A stretch of 54,203 nucleotides of DNA from Gracilibacillus halophilus YIM-C55.5 (GTDB taxonomy: Bacteria; Bacillota; Bacilli; Bacillales; Amphibacillaceae): NCBI RefSeq assembly GCF_000359605.1, contig NZ_APML01000024.1, positions 1 through 54,203 on the forward strand, given 5' to 3'. The position numbers were made by a program, and so were the translations under genes. The notes below the pieces were generated by a model. That model searched no databases and had not been told where the DNA came from. It was given only the letters and a program-made list of their open reading frames with translations. Shown here piece after piece: positions 25,550 to 34,899 of the stretch. Every line of letters begins with the position of its first letter. Position 1 is the first letter of the stretch.

Positions 25550-26160
25550 ATGATCGTGAATATTCAATCCATTCAACAATTATTACAATTACAAGCCATG
25601 TCGTCATTCACAAATTCAACCAATTATGCATCCTCATCCAACGCGTTCTCAACGATTTTTCAACAAATGATGCAACAAACAGGAACAAATAATTCTGATG
25701 ATCGACAGAATATTCCAGCATCAACGTTTTTAGAACCATCCACTACGACATATCCCATTATAAATGAAACAACAGACGCTTCTCAAACCGAAGTTTCATC
25801 CATTATCGATCAAGCAGCGAATACATATAATATCGATGCGAAACTTATTGAAGCTGTCATTGATACAGAATCTAACTTTAACTCAAACGCTGTCAGCCAT
25901 GCGGGGGCACAAGGATTGATGCAACTCATGCCAGAGACAGCTCAAGGATTAGGGTTGAACATCCATTTAATCCTACTGAAAATATTTTTGGCGGAACAAA
26001 ATATTTAAAACAAATGCTTGATCGTTATGATGGCAATAAGAACTTAGCATTAGCTGCATATAACGCAGGCCCTGGAAACGTAGATGAACATAACGGTATC
26101 CCTCCTTTTGAAGAGACACAATCATACGTACAAAAAGTACTTGGGAAATACTTAGCATAA
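25550..26160 (+). pseudogene. Lytic transglycosylase (SLT domain) with a frameshift
   Basis: The frame from ATG 25550 encodes a Gln/Asn/Ser-rich N-terminus of about 85 residues and the first half of an SLT domain: [20 protein letters not shown] with the catalytic Glu, and [14 protein letters not shown]. At about 25950 (TTAGGGTTG) one G appears missing; the next frame continues [20 protein letters not shown], then [11 protein letters not shown], to the TAA at 26158-26160. The repaired protein would be about 203 residues, similar to YjbJ of B. subtilis. The loss is in a G run, so it may be a sequence error; the gene may be intact. It would cut peptidoglycan glycan strands. Confidence 0.8.
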
Positions 26161-26230
26161 TCCTCTGATTTAGCGCAGTATTTTTATCAAAAGCACGCAT
26201 CACGACTTACATCAAATGATACAAGATATC

Positions 26231-26270
26231 AGCCTATCTTTCTTCCGGTTTCGGAAAAAGATAGGCTTTT
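26231..26270 (+). terminator. Terminator after the transglycosylase gene
   Basis: AGCCTATCTTT pairs with AAAGATAGGCT, followed by TTTG, about 70 bases after the stop. Confidence 0.75.
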
Positions 26271-26291
26271 GATTCTTCATAACCTAAAAAA

Positions 26292-26339
26292 CAAAAGAAG
26301 AACTTTACCTGGTAAAATAACAGATAAAGTTCTTTTTTG
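26292..26339 (-). terminator. Terminator of the GH43 gene
   Basis: AAGAACTTTA pairs with TAAAGTTCTT with an 18-base loop; T-rich flanks on both sides, 10 bases after the GH43 stop on the minus strand. Confidence 0.75.
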
Positions 26340-26348
26340 TTTCTTTCC

Positions 26349-27971
26349 TTAGAATATCCCTTTTCGGTTACGTCTAAACAGAATCAAGATTCCAGCAAGT
26401 AGAATAACAAAACCAACGATCATCCAATTATACTGTCCTAAAAACATATTGGGTAGTTCATGACCTGCTTCTTCATTTGATGGTTCTTCTGACGTTTCTT
26501 GTGATTGATATTGACTCCCCCACACGGATAAACCATTATTGCCTAAAGCTGTAAACGTATGCGTAATCGACTCACTCGCAGAATCCCATTGCTTCATAGC
26601 CACACCATGATAGTCTTGCCCTTCTATCGTTAACGTTATCTCCTGTTCATTCTTTAATTGCCATTCACCACTAATCGCCCCAGAAATCGTTCCATCTTGG
26701 TTTAGAGATATATTTTTTGATGATTCGATATCAGCGGTAATTTCAGATGAATATGGAATAAATTCGAAATCACCTGTTATGTCTTTTTCTGTTACCTTAG
26801 TTAAAGATTCTTTAGCATAACGATGCGGAGCAACAACCGGCCATCCTTCTTGGTTCATAAACATTTGATGCACGCGAACTTCATGGGTTTCACCTTCACC
26901 GGGAAAACGCGTGTGAAAAATTAAGTATTGTTCACCCGTTTCTTCATCATAATAAACTGAATTATGTCCTGGTGATACATAACCTGAAGTACTGTCAGAT
27001 TCACCAAACTCAAATTGATGATTACCGATTAATTTCGTCCCTGTAGGAGCAATTGATTCATCATCGAATACCGTCCCTGCTTCACCTTTGGCATTGATCA
27101 TTTTGTTCCCTTGCACGTCAACATATGGTCCATCTGGGTTCTTAGACCGAGCAACTCTAACGTTATAACCCCCATCTGAAGCTAATCCTCCGTATGACAG
27201 ATACAGATAATAGTAACCGGTTTCATCATTATGCGCAATATAAGGTGCTTCAATTCGACTATGATTGCCACCTAACAATTTCTTACCATATTCTTGTCCT
27301 TCCTTTGGAAAACCTGTTTCAGGATCTAATTCCAAAATGAAAATACCTCCAGAATATGATCCGTACACCATCCATAGTTTCCCTTCTTCATCGTAAAACA
27401 CATCAGGATCGACAACATTTGGATGCTTGGTTGCATCATAAGTTTCAGGATAATGGTTGTTTTCATCATATGGTGTACCGTCTACCGTTTTCGATTCTTC
27501 TGCGGTCATACCTGAACGTAAAATCAGACCAAGATCTTCATATGGCCCTTCTGGATGATCACTGACCGCAATTCCCATAGCTGATCGAGGTGAACTCCCC
27601 TCACACGCATTATAATACATATAATATTTGCCATCTTCTTTTAGTTGAATCACATCAGGCGCCCATAATGTGTCCGTTTGCGCCCATGATAATGCTTCAT
27701 CTAATTCTTTCGTCGCATCATCAAATAATGAATTACTTGGTGTTACACCATCGGTTTCAATTTGTTCCCAATTCATAAAATCTTCAGTTTTCGCTGCAGC
27801 TAAATGTGAACCAAATACGTAATAGTTATCTTCTGCCCGAATCACTGAAGGATCATGTACAGTTGCATTAGAAAAAGTAGGCTCTTCTTCTACTGCAGAT
27901 ACATTCATTGGAATAATAATAAGTATCGCAAGAAGCAAAGTTACGAACAAGAGTGATCCTTTACGTTTCAT
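26349..27971 (-). CDS. Surface-anchored GH43 glycosidase, probably endo-arabinanase
   Basis: 540 residues. Residues 1-26 are a signal peptide (hydrophobic 6-22, cleavage near NVSA-VEEE). The five-bladed propeller of GH43 follows, with the three acids: D40 in VHDPSVI (base), D188 in NVVDPDVFYDEEG (pKa modulator) and E241 in SRIEAPYIA (acid). A His in SPGHNSVYYDEETGEQYLIF fits the metal site of arabinanases. A small beta domain (about 410-490) resembles the extra C-terminal domain of B. subtilis AbnB. Residues about 515-533 form a membrane helix followed by RRNRKG, a tail anchor not found on secreted AbnB. Likely cuts arabinan at the cell surface; xylan cannot be excluded. No sugar-uptake genes adjoin. 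Confidence 0.85.
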   Translation of the reverse strand: MKRKGSLLFVTLLLAILIIIPMNVSAVEEEPTFSNATVHDPSVIRAEDNYYVFGSHLAAAKTEDFMNWEQIETDGVTPSNSLFDDATKELDEALSWAQTDTLWAPDVIQLKEDGKYYMYYNACEGSSPRSAMGIAVSDHPEGPYEDLGLILRSGMTAEESKTVDGTPYDENNHYPETYDATKHPNVVDPDVFYDEEGKLWMVYGSYSGGIFILELDPETGFPKEGQEYGKKLLGGNHSRIEAPYIAHNDETGYYYLYLSYGGLASDGGYNVRVARSKNPDGPYVDVQGNKMINAKGEAGTVFDDESIAPTGTKLIGNHQFEFGESDSTSGYVSPGHNSVYYDEETGEQYLIFHTRFPGEGETHEVRVHQMFMNQEGWPVVAPHRYAKESLTKVTEKDITGDFEFIPYSSEITADIESSKNISLNQDGTISGAISGEWQLKNEQEITLTIEGQDYHGVAMKQWDSASESITHTFTALGNNGLSVWGSQYQSQETSEEPSNEEAGHELPNMFLGQYNWMIVGFVILLAGILILFRRNRKGIF

Positions 27972-28288
27972 AAGTCATCCTCCAAGTAATATTTTTACTC
28001 ATACGTATATTTAAGCGGTTACAAAGTAAGGGTGTAATTTCACCATTATATGCTAAAAAATAAGTTAATATTAATGTTTATCATTATATATAAAACAGCG
28101 CATAAATAATGTATAGTTAACAATTTCATTTATCAATTTTCACCATACATCCCCTATACAATCGTATAAGATATTTTTACTCTTCATGAATTAATATTAA
28201 TATACGTATAAGTTAACACTACAATACTATATCCAACTGATCATGACAAGTAACATTTGCAAATGAAAATGTAAATTGTCACTCTTTT
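27972..28288. other. Upstream region of the GH43 gene
   Basis: About 320 AT-rich bases without a gene. On the minus strand a consensus -10 TATAAT is at 28045-28050; the -35 is poor. A candidate cre lies at 28010-28023. The rest shows nothing I can name. Confidence 0.5.
28010..28023 (-). promoter_or_regulatory. Candidate CcpA (cre) site of the GH43 gene
   Basis: The minus strand reads TGTAACCGCTTAAA, matching the cre pattern TGNAANCGNTNNCA at all but one fixed position. It lies downstream of the -10 at 28045-28050, where CcpA binding blocks transcription of carbohydrate genes by roadblock. Fits a carbon-catabolite-repressed glycosidase. Confidence 0.55.
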
Positions 28289-28321
28289 CACGAAAAAAGA
28301 GCACCGCGTTGGGTACTCTTT
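28289..28321 (-). terminator. Terminator of the M42 peptidase gene
   Basis: AAAGAGTACC pairs with GGTGCTCTTT (one G-T pair), followed by TTTCG on the minus strand, 17 bases after the stop. Confidence 0.8.
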
Positions 28322-28337
28322 GCATACGTGTTTCCTA

Positions 28338-29420
28338 TTATGAAAATGTAATTTCTTCTACTTTATCTTGATCTAGTTGTTTGATGACTTCGACAATGAG
28401 TTGAACAGTATGTTTAAAGTCGTCTTGATGTAACATCGCTGCGTGTGTGTGAATATAACGTGTTGGTATGGTAATGGATAATGCCGGTACCCCGTTTGCT
28501 GTTAAATGGATTGAACCAGAATCTGTACCTCCACCTGCCATTGTCGCATATTGATAAGGGATATCATGTTGATCCGCCGTATCGATAACGAAGTCACGTA
28601 ACCCTTTATGAGATACCATCGATGCATCATATAGAATAATTTGTGGCCCTTCTCCAATTTTACTGTCAGCATCCTTATCAGATATTCCTGGTGTGTCCCC
28701 TGCAATGCCAACATCGACAGCGAATCCGATATCAGGTTCTATCGTATAAGTCGACGTTTTGGCTCCACGCAAACCGACCTCTTCTTGTGCTGTTGCAACA
28801 CCATAAACAATGTTTGGATGCGTTTCTTCTTGCAATTGTCGAAGTACTTCAATCGCAATTGCACAACCGATCCGATTATCCCATGCCTTGGCTAATAATA
28901 CTTTTTCATTTTTCATCGGTGTAAACTCAAAATACGGTACAATTGAATCCCCTGGTTTGACACCAAATTCTTCAGCCTCTTCTCGACTTGACGCACCGAT
29001 ATCAATGAACATATCTTTGATTTGTACAGGTTTCTTTCGCGCTTCTGGTGATAAAATATGTGGGGGTTTGGAACCGATAATTCCAGTCACATCACCATGA
29101 CGTGTTAAAATAGTAACTCGCTGTGCTAACATGACTTGACTCCACCAGCCGCCAACGGTTTGAAAATAAATAAATCCGTTATCATCAACACGCGTTACCA
29201 TAAAACCTACTTCATCCAAATGACCAGCGACCATAACTTTCGGTCCATTCTCCTCACCTTGCTTTTCGGCAATTAAACTACCGAGACGATCAGCATATAC
29301 TTTGTCAGCATGTGGGGAAATCCATTTCTCCATTACTTTTTTCGCTTCTTTTTCATCACCAGGAATGGCTCGCGCATCCGTTAATTCCTTTAACATAGAT
29401 AGTGTATCATTATTTGACAT
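28338..29420 (-). CDS. ysdC: M42 family metallo-aminopeptidase (YsdC)
   Basis: 360 residues, family length. Two-metal aminopeptidase of the PepA/deblocking type that assembles into large oligomers in the cytoplasm. Metal-binding motifs: [13 protein letters not shown] (His, Asp), [10 protein letters not shown] (Asp), [12 protein letters not shown] (catalytic and ligand Glu), [10 protein letters not shown] (Asp) and [14 protein letters not shown] (His). Near ysdB/ysdA as in B. subtilis. It is 18 bases from the dUTPase gene and likely co-transcribed with it. Confidence 0.94.
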   Translation of the reverse strand: MSNNDTLSMLKELTDARAIPGDEKEAKKVMEKWISPHADKVYADRLGSLIAEKQGEENGPKVMVAGHLDEVGFMVTRVDDNGFIYFQTVGGWWSQVMLAQRVTILTRHGDVTGIIGSKPPHILSPEARKKPVQIKDMFIDIGASSREEAEEFGVKPGDSIVPYFEFTPMKNEKVLLAKAWDNRIGCAIAIEVLRQLQEETHPNIVYGVATAQEEVGLRGAKTSTYTIEPDIGFAVDVGIAGDTPGISDKDADSKIGEGPQIILYDASMVSHKGLRDFVIDTADQHDIPYQYATMAGGGTDSGSIHLTANGVPALSITIPTRYIHTHAAMLHQDDFKHTVQLIVEVIKQLDQDKVEEITFS

Positions 29421-29438
29421 AAGTAAAACCTCCTTCGA

Positions 29439-29927
29439 TTAATATCCTGTGTCTTGTCTTTCAAAATTAATTTTATTCTTATCTGCATAGGCTTTTTGGA
29501 TATCAGTTGGGGTAAAGCCTAGTGATTCACCTAACTTTAGATATGTAGTAAATACTTGTTGGTATTGATTGATTGTTGGTTGTTGTTTCAGTGCAGTTAT
29601 TTCTGAAAATGCTTGATGGAATTGGTCAGTTACATCAGCATCACCAATGGATTCGGTTGTATGGTGGAAATCCTCTACACCAAGTTCTAATCCCAGTGAT
29701 AAAATAAAATGAATGCCATCTACATATTCTTCAGCAATCACTTGTTTTTCGCTTGGTGGTTTGACACTCCAATACTTAAAGCATCTTGTTTCATTTGCTA
29801 ATTCACCAACTTCTACGAGCAATGCAAGCACCTTCTTGTCAAAAACGTATTCATTTTCTAAATGGTGTTGTGCTACGATATAATGATCTAATTTTTTCTG
29901 CATTTGAAATAATTGCTGCCAATCCAT
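29439..29927 (-). CDS. Dimeric-type dUTP diphosphatase (dUTPase_2 / MazG-like fold)
   Basis: 162 residues from the ATG at 29925-29927, which follows AAAGGAG by 6 bases. The metal-binding helices are visible: ALLVEVGELANETRCFKYW (EVGELANE, the ExxE part) and EEYVDGIHFILSLG (ExxD part). The C-terminal YADKNKINFERQDTGY is the usual substrate-side end of this family. It hydrolyses dUTP to dUMP, keeping uracil out of DNA. It stands between ysdC and ysdB, an extra gene relative to B. subtilis. Confidence 0.9.
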   Translation of the reverse strand: MDWQQLFQMQKKLDHYIVAQHHLENEYVFDKKVLALLVEVGELANETRCFKYWSVKPPSEKQVIAEEYVDGIHFILSLGLELGVEDFHHTTESIGDADVTDQFHQAFSEITALKQQPTINQYQQVFTTYLKLGESLGFTPTDIQKAYADKNKINFERQDTGY

Positions 29928-29983
29928 AGTTTGCTCCTTTATCCACAATTTAATAATATTATATCATGGAAAGGTATAATATT

Positions 29984-30010
29984 TGAAACCAATTGAACTT
30001 TTCATTCGTA
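29984..30010 (+). promoter_or_regulatory. Candidate SigW promoter of ysdB
   Basis: TGAAAC (29984-29989), 17-base spacer, CGTA (30007-30010), close to the SigW consensus TGAAAC N16-17 CGTA. The B. subtilis ysdB is a known SigW target, which supports it. Confidence 0.65.
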
Positions 30011-30049
30011 GTCTTATGAAGAGGACCTTTCGATAAGGAGTGGAATGCC

Positions 30050-30433
30050 GTGATTATTTTATTATTTCGGTTGTTACTGTTTGCAGCCATTATTATATTG
30101 TTATACAGTGCTTATAAATATCTCATGAACCCGAAACGTAAATTAGAAGTGGCTCAAGAAAAAAAAGCATTTTACTTTTTAGATGATGCAGACAATATAC
30201 AAAAGAATTTTCTTATCACATATAAAGGATTTATATTTGAAGGGGAAAAATATGTAGGCACAACAGAGGATTCGTTGGAAGTGGTTAACGTTATCGTCTA
30301 TACCCACCAACCAGAACAATTACACGGATTTGAACGAAAGGATCTCTACTTTTTAGAAGAAGAAATTTTGATGCGTTATCCCTACGCAAAAGTTGAATGG
30401 AAGCATCCAATCAACCGCCTCCACTTACATTAA
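30050..30433 (+). CDS. ysdB: YsdB, SigW-regulon membrane-anchored protein
   Basis: 127 residues, GTG start behind AAGGAG. A single N-terminal membrane helix (residues about 3-22) precedes a soluble domain with KKAFYFLDDADNIQKNFLIT and a C-terminal YFLEEEILMRYPYAKVEWKH. This matches YsdB of Bacillus, an envelope-stress protein without assigned activity. It ends tail-to-tail with the next gene, overlapping it by 4 bases. Confidence 0.85.
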   Translation: MIILLFRLLLFAAIIILLYSAYKYLMNPKRKLEVAQEKKAFYFLDDADNIQKNFLITYKGFIFEGEKYVGTTEDSLEVVNVIVYTHQPEQLHGFERKDLYFLEEEILMRYPYAKVEWKHPINRLHLH

Positions 30434-30441
30434 GTGGAGGA
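30417..30441. terminator. Palindrome covering two convergent stop codons
   Basis: CCTCCACTTA and TAAGTGGAGG form a perfect 10-bp inverted repeat around CAT (30418-30440). The stops of ysdB and the TVP38 gene overlap inside it. There is no T tract, so it may slow rather than terminate transcription. Confidence 0.5.
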
Positions 30442-31005
30442 AGTCGAAAAGAAATGTTGCCACTTTATCACAGCTTGCTTGTTACGCATGAGAAAAGCTA
30501 TAACGCAAATGATACTTGTAGCAAGAAGCACATAAGGAAGCGGAATTTCTTGTATCGATTGACCAAGTGATGTATATAAAAGCGTGACCGGTACGACAGA
30601 AATCAATGTTTTCTGAAGATAGGCCTTTTTATTATTGGAACGTTCATATAACCAAAAGGATAACAAATGGAAGTGGATAAATGGGACCATGCGAAGCAAT
30701 GTAATCTGTGTAAGATTTAATGTTTGTCGATCACCGAACAATTTCTGTTTAATGTTTTCAAACCGTTTTCGCAAAGGGTCTACCCAATGGATCAATTGAT
30801 AAAATAGTAAACTCGACAGTGTTAAACCGATAATTGAGTAAACCGTACCCGCTACGAAACCGAACAGAAGCCCGCCTGTTATACATAATAACAGCACCGG
30901 CACAAAAAATAGTGGACGAATCATATGTAAACAGATAAATACAATCGGTGCCAAAAAAGCATAATTTTCGACCCACTTTATTTGATAAAGTAACTCCCAT
31001 ACCAT
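30430..31005 (-). CDS. TVP38/TMEM64 (VTT) family membrane protein
   Basis: 191 residues with five to six hydrophobic segments. The family core is visible: ITGGLLFGFVAGTVYSIIGL, a re-entrant-loop style Gly-rich helix, and LTQITLLRMVPFIHFHLLSF. Members are distantly related to DedA proteins and are thought to handle lipids or charged solutes across membranes. B. subtilis has a homologue (ytxB) between ytxC and dnaI; here it lies instead between ysdB and ysdA. Start ATG 10 bases behind GAAGGAG. Confidence 0.85.
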   Translation of the reverse strand: MVWELLYQIKWVENYAFLAPIVFICLHMIRPLFFVPVLLLCITGGLLFGFVAGTVYSIIGLTLSSLLFYQLIHWVDPLRKRFENIKQKLFGDRQTLNLTQITLLRMVPFIHFHLLSFWLYERSNNKKAYLQKTLISVVPVTLLYTSLGQSIQEIPLPYVLLATSIICVIAFLMRNKQAVIKWQHFFSTSST

Positions 31006-31052
31006 TGATGACCATCTCCTTCATTACTAGTTATATGACATGAGACGAGCCA

Positions 31053-31313
31053 TTATGACAGTTTCCAAAAGAGAACCAATTGAAGAATCGCCATGAACGG
31101 TAATCCCCACCGAAAGATTTGATGATTGATTTTATGACGAAATGCATACATCCCAATTGTTGAACCCCACGCTCCACCAACGAGCGAACATAACCATATC
31201 TTTTTTTCAGGAATTCGCCATTTTCCTTTAACTGCTTTATATTTATCCATCCCCATCAATAGAAACGCTAAAAAACTGATGACAATTAGATAAATTAACA
31301 TTACATCTACCAA
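31053..31313 (-). CDS. ysdA: DUF1294 membrane protein (YsdA)
   Basis: 86 residues from a TTG at 31311-31313, which is 5-6 bases behind AGAGGTG; an ATG at 31328 would place that ribosome-binding site inside the coding region. Three hydrophobic helices, with the family motifs LMGMDKYKAVKGKWRIPE and VGGAWGSTIGMYAFRHK. Located next to the infC operon as in B. subtilis. Function unknown. Confidence 0.85.
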   Translation of the reverse strand: MVDVMLIYLIVISFLAFLLMGMDKYKAVKGKWRIPEKKIWLCSLVGGAWGSTIGMYAFRHKINHQIFRWGLPFMAILQLVLFWKLS

Positions 31314-31352
31314 TAAAACACCTCTCATCTTCAGCTAGAAAAAATCGGTCAA

Positions 31353-31390
31353 AAAAAGGATTGCTTCATCTACTGAAACAATCCTTTCTC
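31353..31390 (-). terminator. Terminator of infC-rpmI-rplT
   Basis: AAAGGATTG pairs with CAATCCTTT; on the minus strand a run of seven T follows, 12 bases after rplT. Confidence 0.9.
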
Positions 31391-31402
31391 TTTAGCCACG
31401 GT

Positions 31403-31759
31403 TTATTTTAATGCTTGTTTCGCTTGATCAGCAAGTTGAGCAAAGCCATTCTCATCATTAATCGCTAGATCAGCTAGCATCTTACGGTTCACTTCCACAC
31501 CAGCTAACTTCAAACCGTGCATTAAGCGACTATAAGAAATGTCATTCATGCGTGCCGCTGCATTAATACGTGCAATCCATAATCTACGGAAATTACGTTT
31601 TTTCTGACGACGGTCACGATACGCATACTGACCAGATTTCATCACTTGTTGTTTTGCTTGTTTAAATAGCGCATGTTTCGAACCATAATAGCCTTTTGCT
31701 AGTTTTAATATACGTTTACGACGTTGACGTGTAACTGTTCCACCTTTAACACGTGCCAT
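31403..31759 (-). CDS. rplT: Ribosomal protein L20
   Basis: 118 residues, strongly basic. [20 protein letters not shown] and the central [20 protein letters not shown] are diagnostic of L20. It binds 23S rRNA early in 50S assembly and also represses its own operon by binding the leader upstream of infC. Third gene of infC-rpmI-rplT. Confidence 0.98.
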   Translation of the reverse strand: MARVKGGTVTRQRRKRILKLAKGYYGSKHALFKQAKQQVMKSGQYAYRDRRQKKRNFRRLWIARINAAARMNDISYSRLMHGLKLAGVEVNRKMLADLAINDENGFAQLADQAKQALK

Positions 31760-31794
31760 AATATTCCCTCCTATATATCAACGAATCTGTTTTA

Positions 31795-31992
31795 TTAATC
31801 TTTTGGCAACATTTGCTTGATACGCTTGTAATCTGCAGAAGATACAAAATCAGGTTTGCGTAAATTACGCTTTTGTTTTTGCGACTTGTTTCGAAACAAG
31901 TGGCTCGTATATGCGTGTGAACGTTTCACACGTCCGTTACCTGTTTTTTTAAATCGTTTAGCAGATGATTTATGAGTCTTCATTTTTGGCAT
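31795..31992 (-). CDS. rpmI: Ribosomal protein L35
   Basis: 65 residues, very basic, starting [20 protein letters not shown] and containing [17 protein letters not shown]. Family length. Second gene of the operon, 35 bases before rplT and 39 after infC. Confidence 0.98.
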   Translation of the reverse strand: MPKMKTHKSSAKRFKKTGNGRVKRSHAYTSHLFRNKSQKQKRNLRKPDFVSSADYKRIKQMLPKD

Positions 31993-32031
31993 TCGTTATT
32001 CCTCCTTCAGTTCTTAAACACATACTACGTG

Positions 32032-32550
32032 CTATTTCTTTTCATTAACAGGTGCAAGCATCATGAACATATTACGACCTTCCATTTTTGCTTTCTGCTC
32101 TATCGTTGAGACATCATTGCATTCCTCAGCCATACGTTCTAATACTTTTTGACCTAAATCCTTATGGGTAATCGCACGTCCACGGAAGCGAATCGCAACT
32201 TTCACTTTATCACCTTTTGTCAAGAATTTACGTGCATTACGTAACTTGGTATTGAAATCATGTTCTTCAATACTTGGACTTAAACGCACTTCTTTGACAT
32301 TGATGACTTTCTGTTTTTTACGTGCCTCTTTTTCTTTCTTTTGTTGCTCAAAACGATACTTGCCGTAATCCATGATACGACATACTGGTGGTTTTGCCTT
32401 TGGAGCTACCAGTACAAGATCTAAGTTTCTTGTTTGAGCAATGTCTAACGCTTCTTGACGAGATTTTACGCCTAATTGATCCCCATTTGAATCAATGAGT
32501 CGAACTTCTTTTGCTCGAATACTCTCATTGACGTTCATTTCTTTGCTAAT
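32032..32550 (-). CDS. infC: Translation initiation factor IF-3 (ATT start)
   Basis: 172 residues. The start is ATT (32548-32550), 9 bases behind GGAGG, giving [20 protein letters not shown]; the next ATG would remove conserved residues. An ATT start is the conserved state of infC, through which IF-3 represses its own translation. The N-domain ([20 protein letters not shown]) and C-domain ([20 protein letters not shown]) are intact. A longer frame upstream of 32550 is the L20 leader and is not coding. Confidence 0.95.
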   Translation of the reverse strand: MSKEMNVNESIRAKEVRLIDSNGDQLGVKSRQEALDIAQTRNLDLVLVAPKAKPPVCRIMDYGKYRFEQQKKEKEARKKQKVINVKEVRLSPSIEEHDFNTKLRNARKFLTKGDKVKVAIRFRGRAITHKDLGQKVLERMAEECNDVSTIEQKAKMEGRNMFMMLAPVNEKK

Positions 32551-32790
32551 AGTCAGCCACCTCCGAAATTTGTTAAAAGCGTAATGAAACATGATCAACT
32601 TCGACAAGTTATCAATGAACAATAACTGATTGACATACAAAAAAGGTGTGAATGCACATACTGCACCCACACCTGTCTTCATTTCATTACGAATACGTCG
32701 GAAAACATATACCTGTTAACTACATCGACTGTGTCAATCAGGTGAGAAGCGGGTGCTTCTACTTGTCTTAGGATCATATTTAATTTCACT
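32551..32790 (-). promoter_or_regulatory. L20 autoregulatory leader of infC-rpmI-rplT
   Basis: The 240-base leader contains AGAAGCACCCGCTTCTCACC (about 32741-32760) and, further on, a hairpin GGTGTGGGTGCAG..GTGCATTCACACC with TTTTTTG (32639-32674). These are the hallmarks of the Bacillus L20 leader: free L20 binds it and favours the terminator, lowering the operon. Confidence 0.85.
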
Positions 32791-32796
32791 CTCCGT

Positions 32797-32825
32797 ATAT
32801 TACCATGATACAGACATATCGTCAA
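32797..32825 (-). promoter_or_regulatory. SigA-type promoter of the infC operon
   Basis: TTGACG (32820-32825), 17-base spacer, TAATAT (32797-32802) on the minus strand, placing the start near 32790 at the head of the L20 leader. Confidence 0.75.
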
Positions 32826-32839
32826 CATCAAATGTTTGA

Positions 32840-34789
32840 TTAAGACGGATGACGTAACTGCTTTTCGTTTATTTCACGTACAATGGTGTCTTTAAATGAA
32901 TCGAATGATTGGGTATCAGAATCTTTTTCCCCGTAACGACGAACATTAACTGCTCCTGCTTCAACTTCCTTATCACCGACAATTAACGCATACGGTATTT
33001 TCGCAGTTTGCGCTTCACGGATTTTATAGCCAATTTTCTCATCGCGTTTGTCAACTTCCACTCGAACACCAGCCAAGCGTAAATCCTCTTCTACCTTTTG
33101 CGCATAATCCATGTGCACATCGGCAGACACCGGTATGACACGTGCTTGTACAGGTGCTAACCATGTTGGGAACGCTCCCTTATATTCCTCGATTAAGAAA
33201 GCAACAAAGCGTTCCATCGTTGAAACAACACCGCGGTGAATAACTACCGGGCGATGCTCTTGACCATCTTCACCTATATACGTTAAATCAAACCGTTCAG
33301 GTAAAAGGAAATCGAGTTGTACCGTTGAGAGTGTCTCGTCTTTTCCTAAAGCTGTCTTTACTTGCACATCGAGTTTTGGACCATAGAATGCCGCTTCGCC
33401 TTCAGCTTCAACAAATTCCAGTTCCATCTCTTCCATCGTACTTTTCAGCATGCTTTGAGCTTTTTCCCACATTTCATCATTGTCGATATATTTTTCCTTA
33501 TCCTCTGGGTCACGATAAGATAAACGGAAATAATAATCGTTAATGCCAAAATCTTGATAGACATTGCGAATCAGTTTAACTGCACGAGTGAATTCATCTT
33601 GTAATTGATCAGGTCGCGCAAATATATGTGCATCATTCAATGTCATCGCACGAACACGCTGCAGACCTGCCAAAGCACCTGACATTTCATGACGATGCAT
33701 CATCCCCAGTTCTGCGATACGCACCGGTAAATCTCGGTAACTGTGCAATTGATTTTTATACACCATCATATGATGCGGACAGTTCATCGGACGCAACACT
33801 AAGTCTTCATTATCCATTTCCATTGTTGGGAACATATCATCTGAATAATGATCCCAATGGCCACTTGTTTTGTATAGTTCTTTACTTCCCAATACTGGTG
33901 TATACACGTGATCGTAACCTAATCGCTCTTCAATGTCGACGATATAACGTTCAATCGTACGGCGGATCGTTGCACCATTTGGTAACCAAAGTGGCAAACC
34001 TTGTCCCACTTTTTGTGAAACAGTGAAAATATCTAGTTCTTTTCCTAATTTACGATGATCACGTTCTTTTGCTTCTTCGCGCAAACGTAAGTATTCGTCT
34101 AAATCACTTTGTTTTGCAAAGGCTGTTCCATATACCCGCTGCAACATTTTATTATTACTATCTCCACGCCAGTATGCTCCTGAAATATTTAGTAACTGAA
34201 ATACTTTTAACTTACTGGTTTGTGGCACATGAACCCCTCGGCATAGATCGAAGAATTCACCTTGTTCATAAATCGTAACCGTCTCACCTTCTGGAATATC
34301 GTCTAGAAGTTCAAGCTTTAATTCATCGCCAATTTCTTCATAAATCCGTTTAGCTTCTTCTCGTGTTACTTCTTTACGGACAATTGGTAAGTTCTCATCC
34401 ACGATACGCCTCATTTCTTTCTCAATGCGCGGGAGATCTTCTGGCGTAATCGTTTCTTCCATATCAATATCATAATAAAAACCATCTTCAATGGTTGGCC
34501 CCACACCTAATTTCACATTACCATACAAGTGTTTTATTGCTTGTGCCATTAGGTGTGCCGTAGAATGGCGCAATATATCCAGCCCTTTTTCGTCTTTAGC
34601 GGTAATAATTTGAATCGCACCATTTTGATGTAACGGTGTACGCAAATCAAACAATGTATCATCGAGCTGAATCGCTAATGCTTGTTTCTTTAATCCAGGG
34701 GAAATCGAGAACGCAATATCTTCTCCGGTAGTCCCTGCTTCAAAACCTTTCACATTCCCATCAGGAAACGTAATCTGAATTTGTTCCAT
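32840..34789 (-). CDS. thrS: Threonyl-tRNA synthetase
   Basis: 649 residues, family length. Domains: N-terminal TGS (1-62), editing domain ([15 protein letters not shown] with the HxxxH pair, and DLCRGVHVP), class II catalytic core with zinc ligands (NCPHHMM, and [20 protein letters not shown]) and C-terminal anticodon-binding domain ([20 protein letters not shown]). It charges tRNA-Thr and removes mischarged Ser. Controlled by a T-box upstream. Confidence 0.98.
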   Translation of the reverse strand: MEQIQITFPDGNVKGFEAGTTGEDIAFSISPGLKKQALAIQLDDTLFDLRTPLHQNGAIQIITAKDEKGLDILRHSTAHLMAQAIKHLYGNVKLGVGPTIEDGFYYDIDMEETITPEDLPRIEKEMRRIVDENLPIVRKEVTREEAKRIYEEIGDELKLELLDDIPEGETVTIYEQGEFFDLCRGVHVPQTSKLKVFQLLNISGAYWRGDSNNKMLQRVYGTAFAKQSDLDEYLRLREEAKERDHRKLGKELDIFTVSQKVGQGLPLWLPNGATIRRTIERYIVDIEERLGYDHVYTPVLGSKELYKTSGHWDHYSDDMFPTMEMDNEDLVLRPMNCPHHMMVYKNQLHSYRDLPVRIAELGMMHRHEMSGALAGLQRVRAMTLNDAHIFARPDQLQDEFTRAVKLIRNVYQDFGINDYYFRLSYRDPEDKEKYIDNDEMWEKAQSMLKSTMEEMELEFVEAEGEAAFYGPKLDVQVKTALGKDETLSTVQLDFLLPERFDLTYIGEDGQEHRPVVIHRGVVSTMERFVAFLIEEYKGAFPTWLAPVQARVIPVSADVHMDYAQKVEEDLRLAGVRVEVDKRDEKIGYKIREAQTAKIPYALIVGDKEVEAGAVNVRRYGEKDSDTQSFDSFKDTIVREINEKQLRHPS

Positions 34790-34899
34790 TTTGACCGCTC
34801 CTTTACCTGTTATGATTCATAGATACTCGCTCTGTTCTTAGATAAAATCTTGCAAATGGCTCCCATTACAACGAACTCTACGTATACTTCTTTTAAACA

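Noticed and set aside
32551..32682. 44-residue N-terminal extension of IF-3
   Set aside because: The extension is the L20 leader with its terminator; the conserved ATT start and ribosome-binding site lie downstream.
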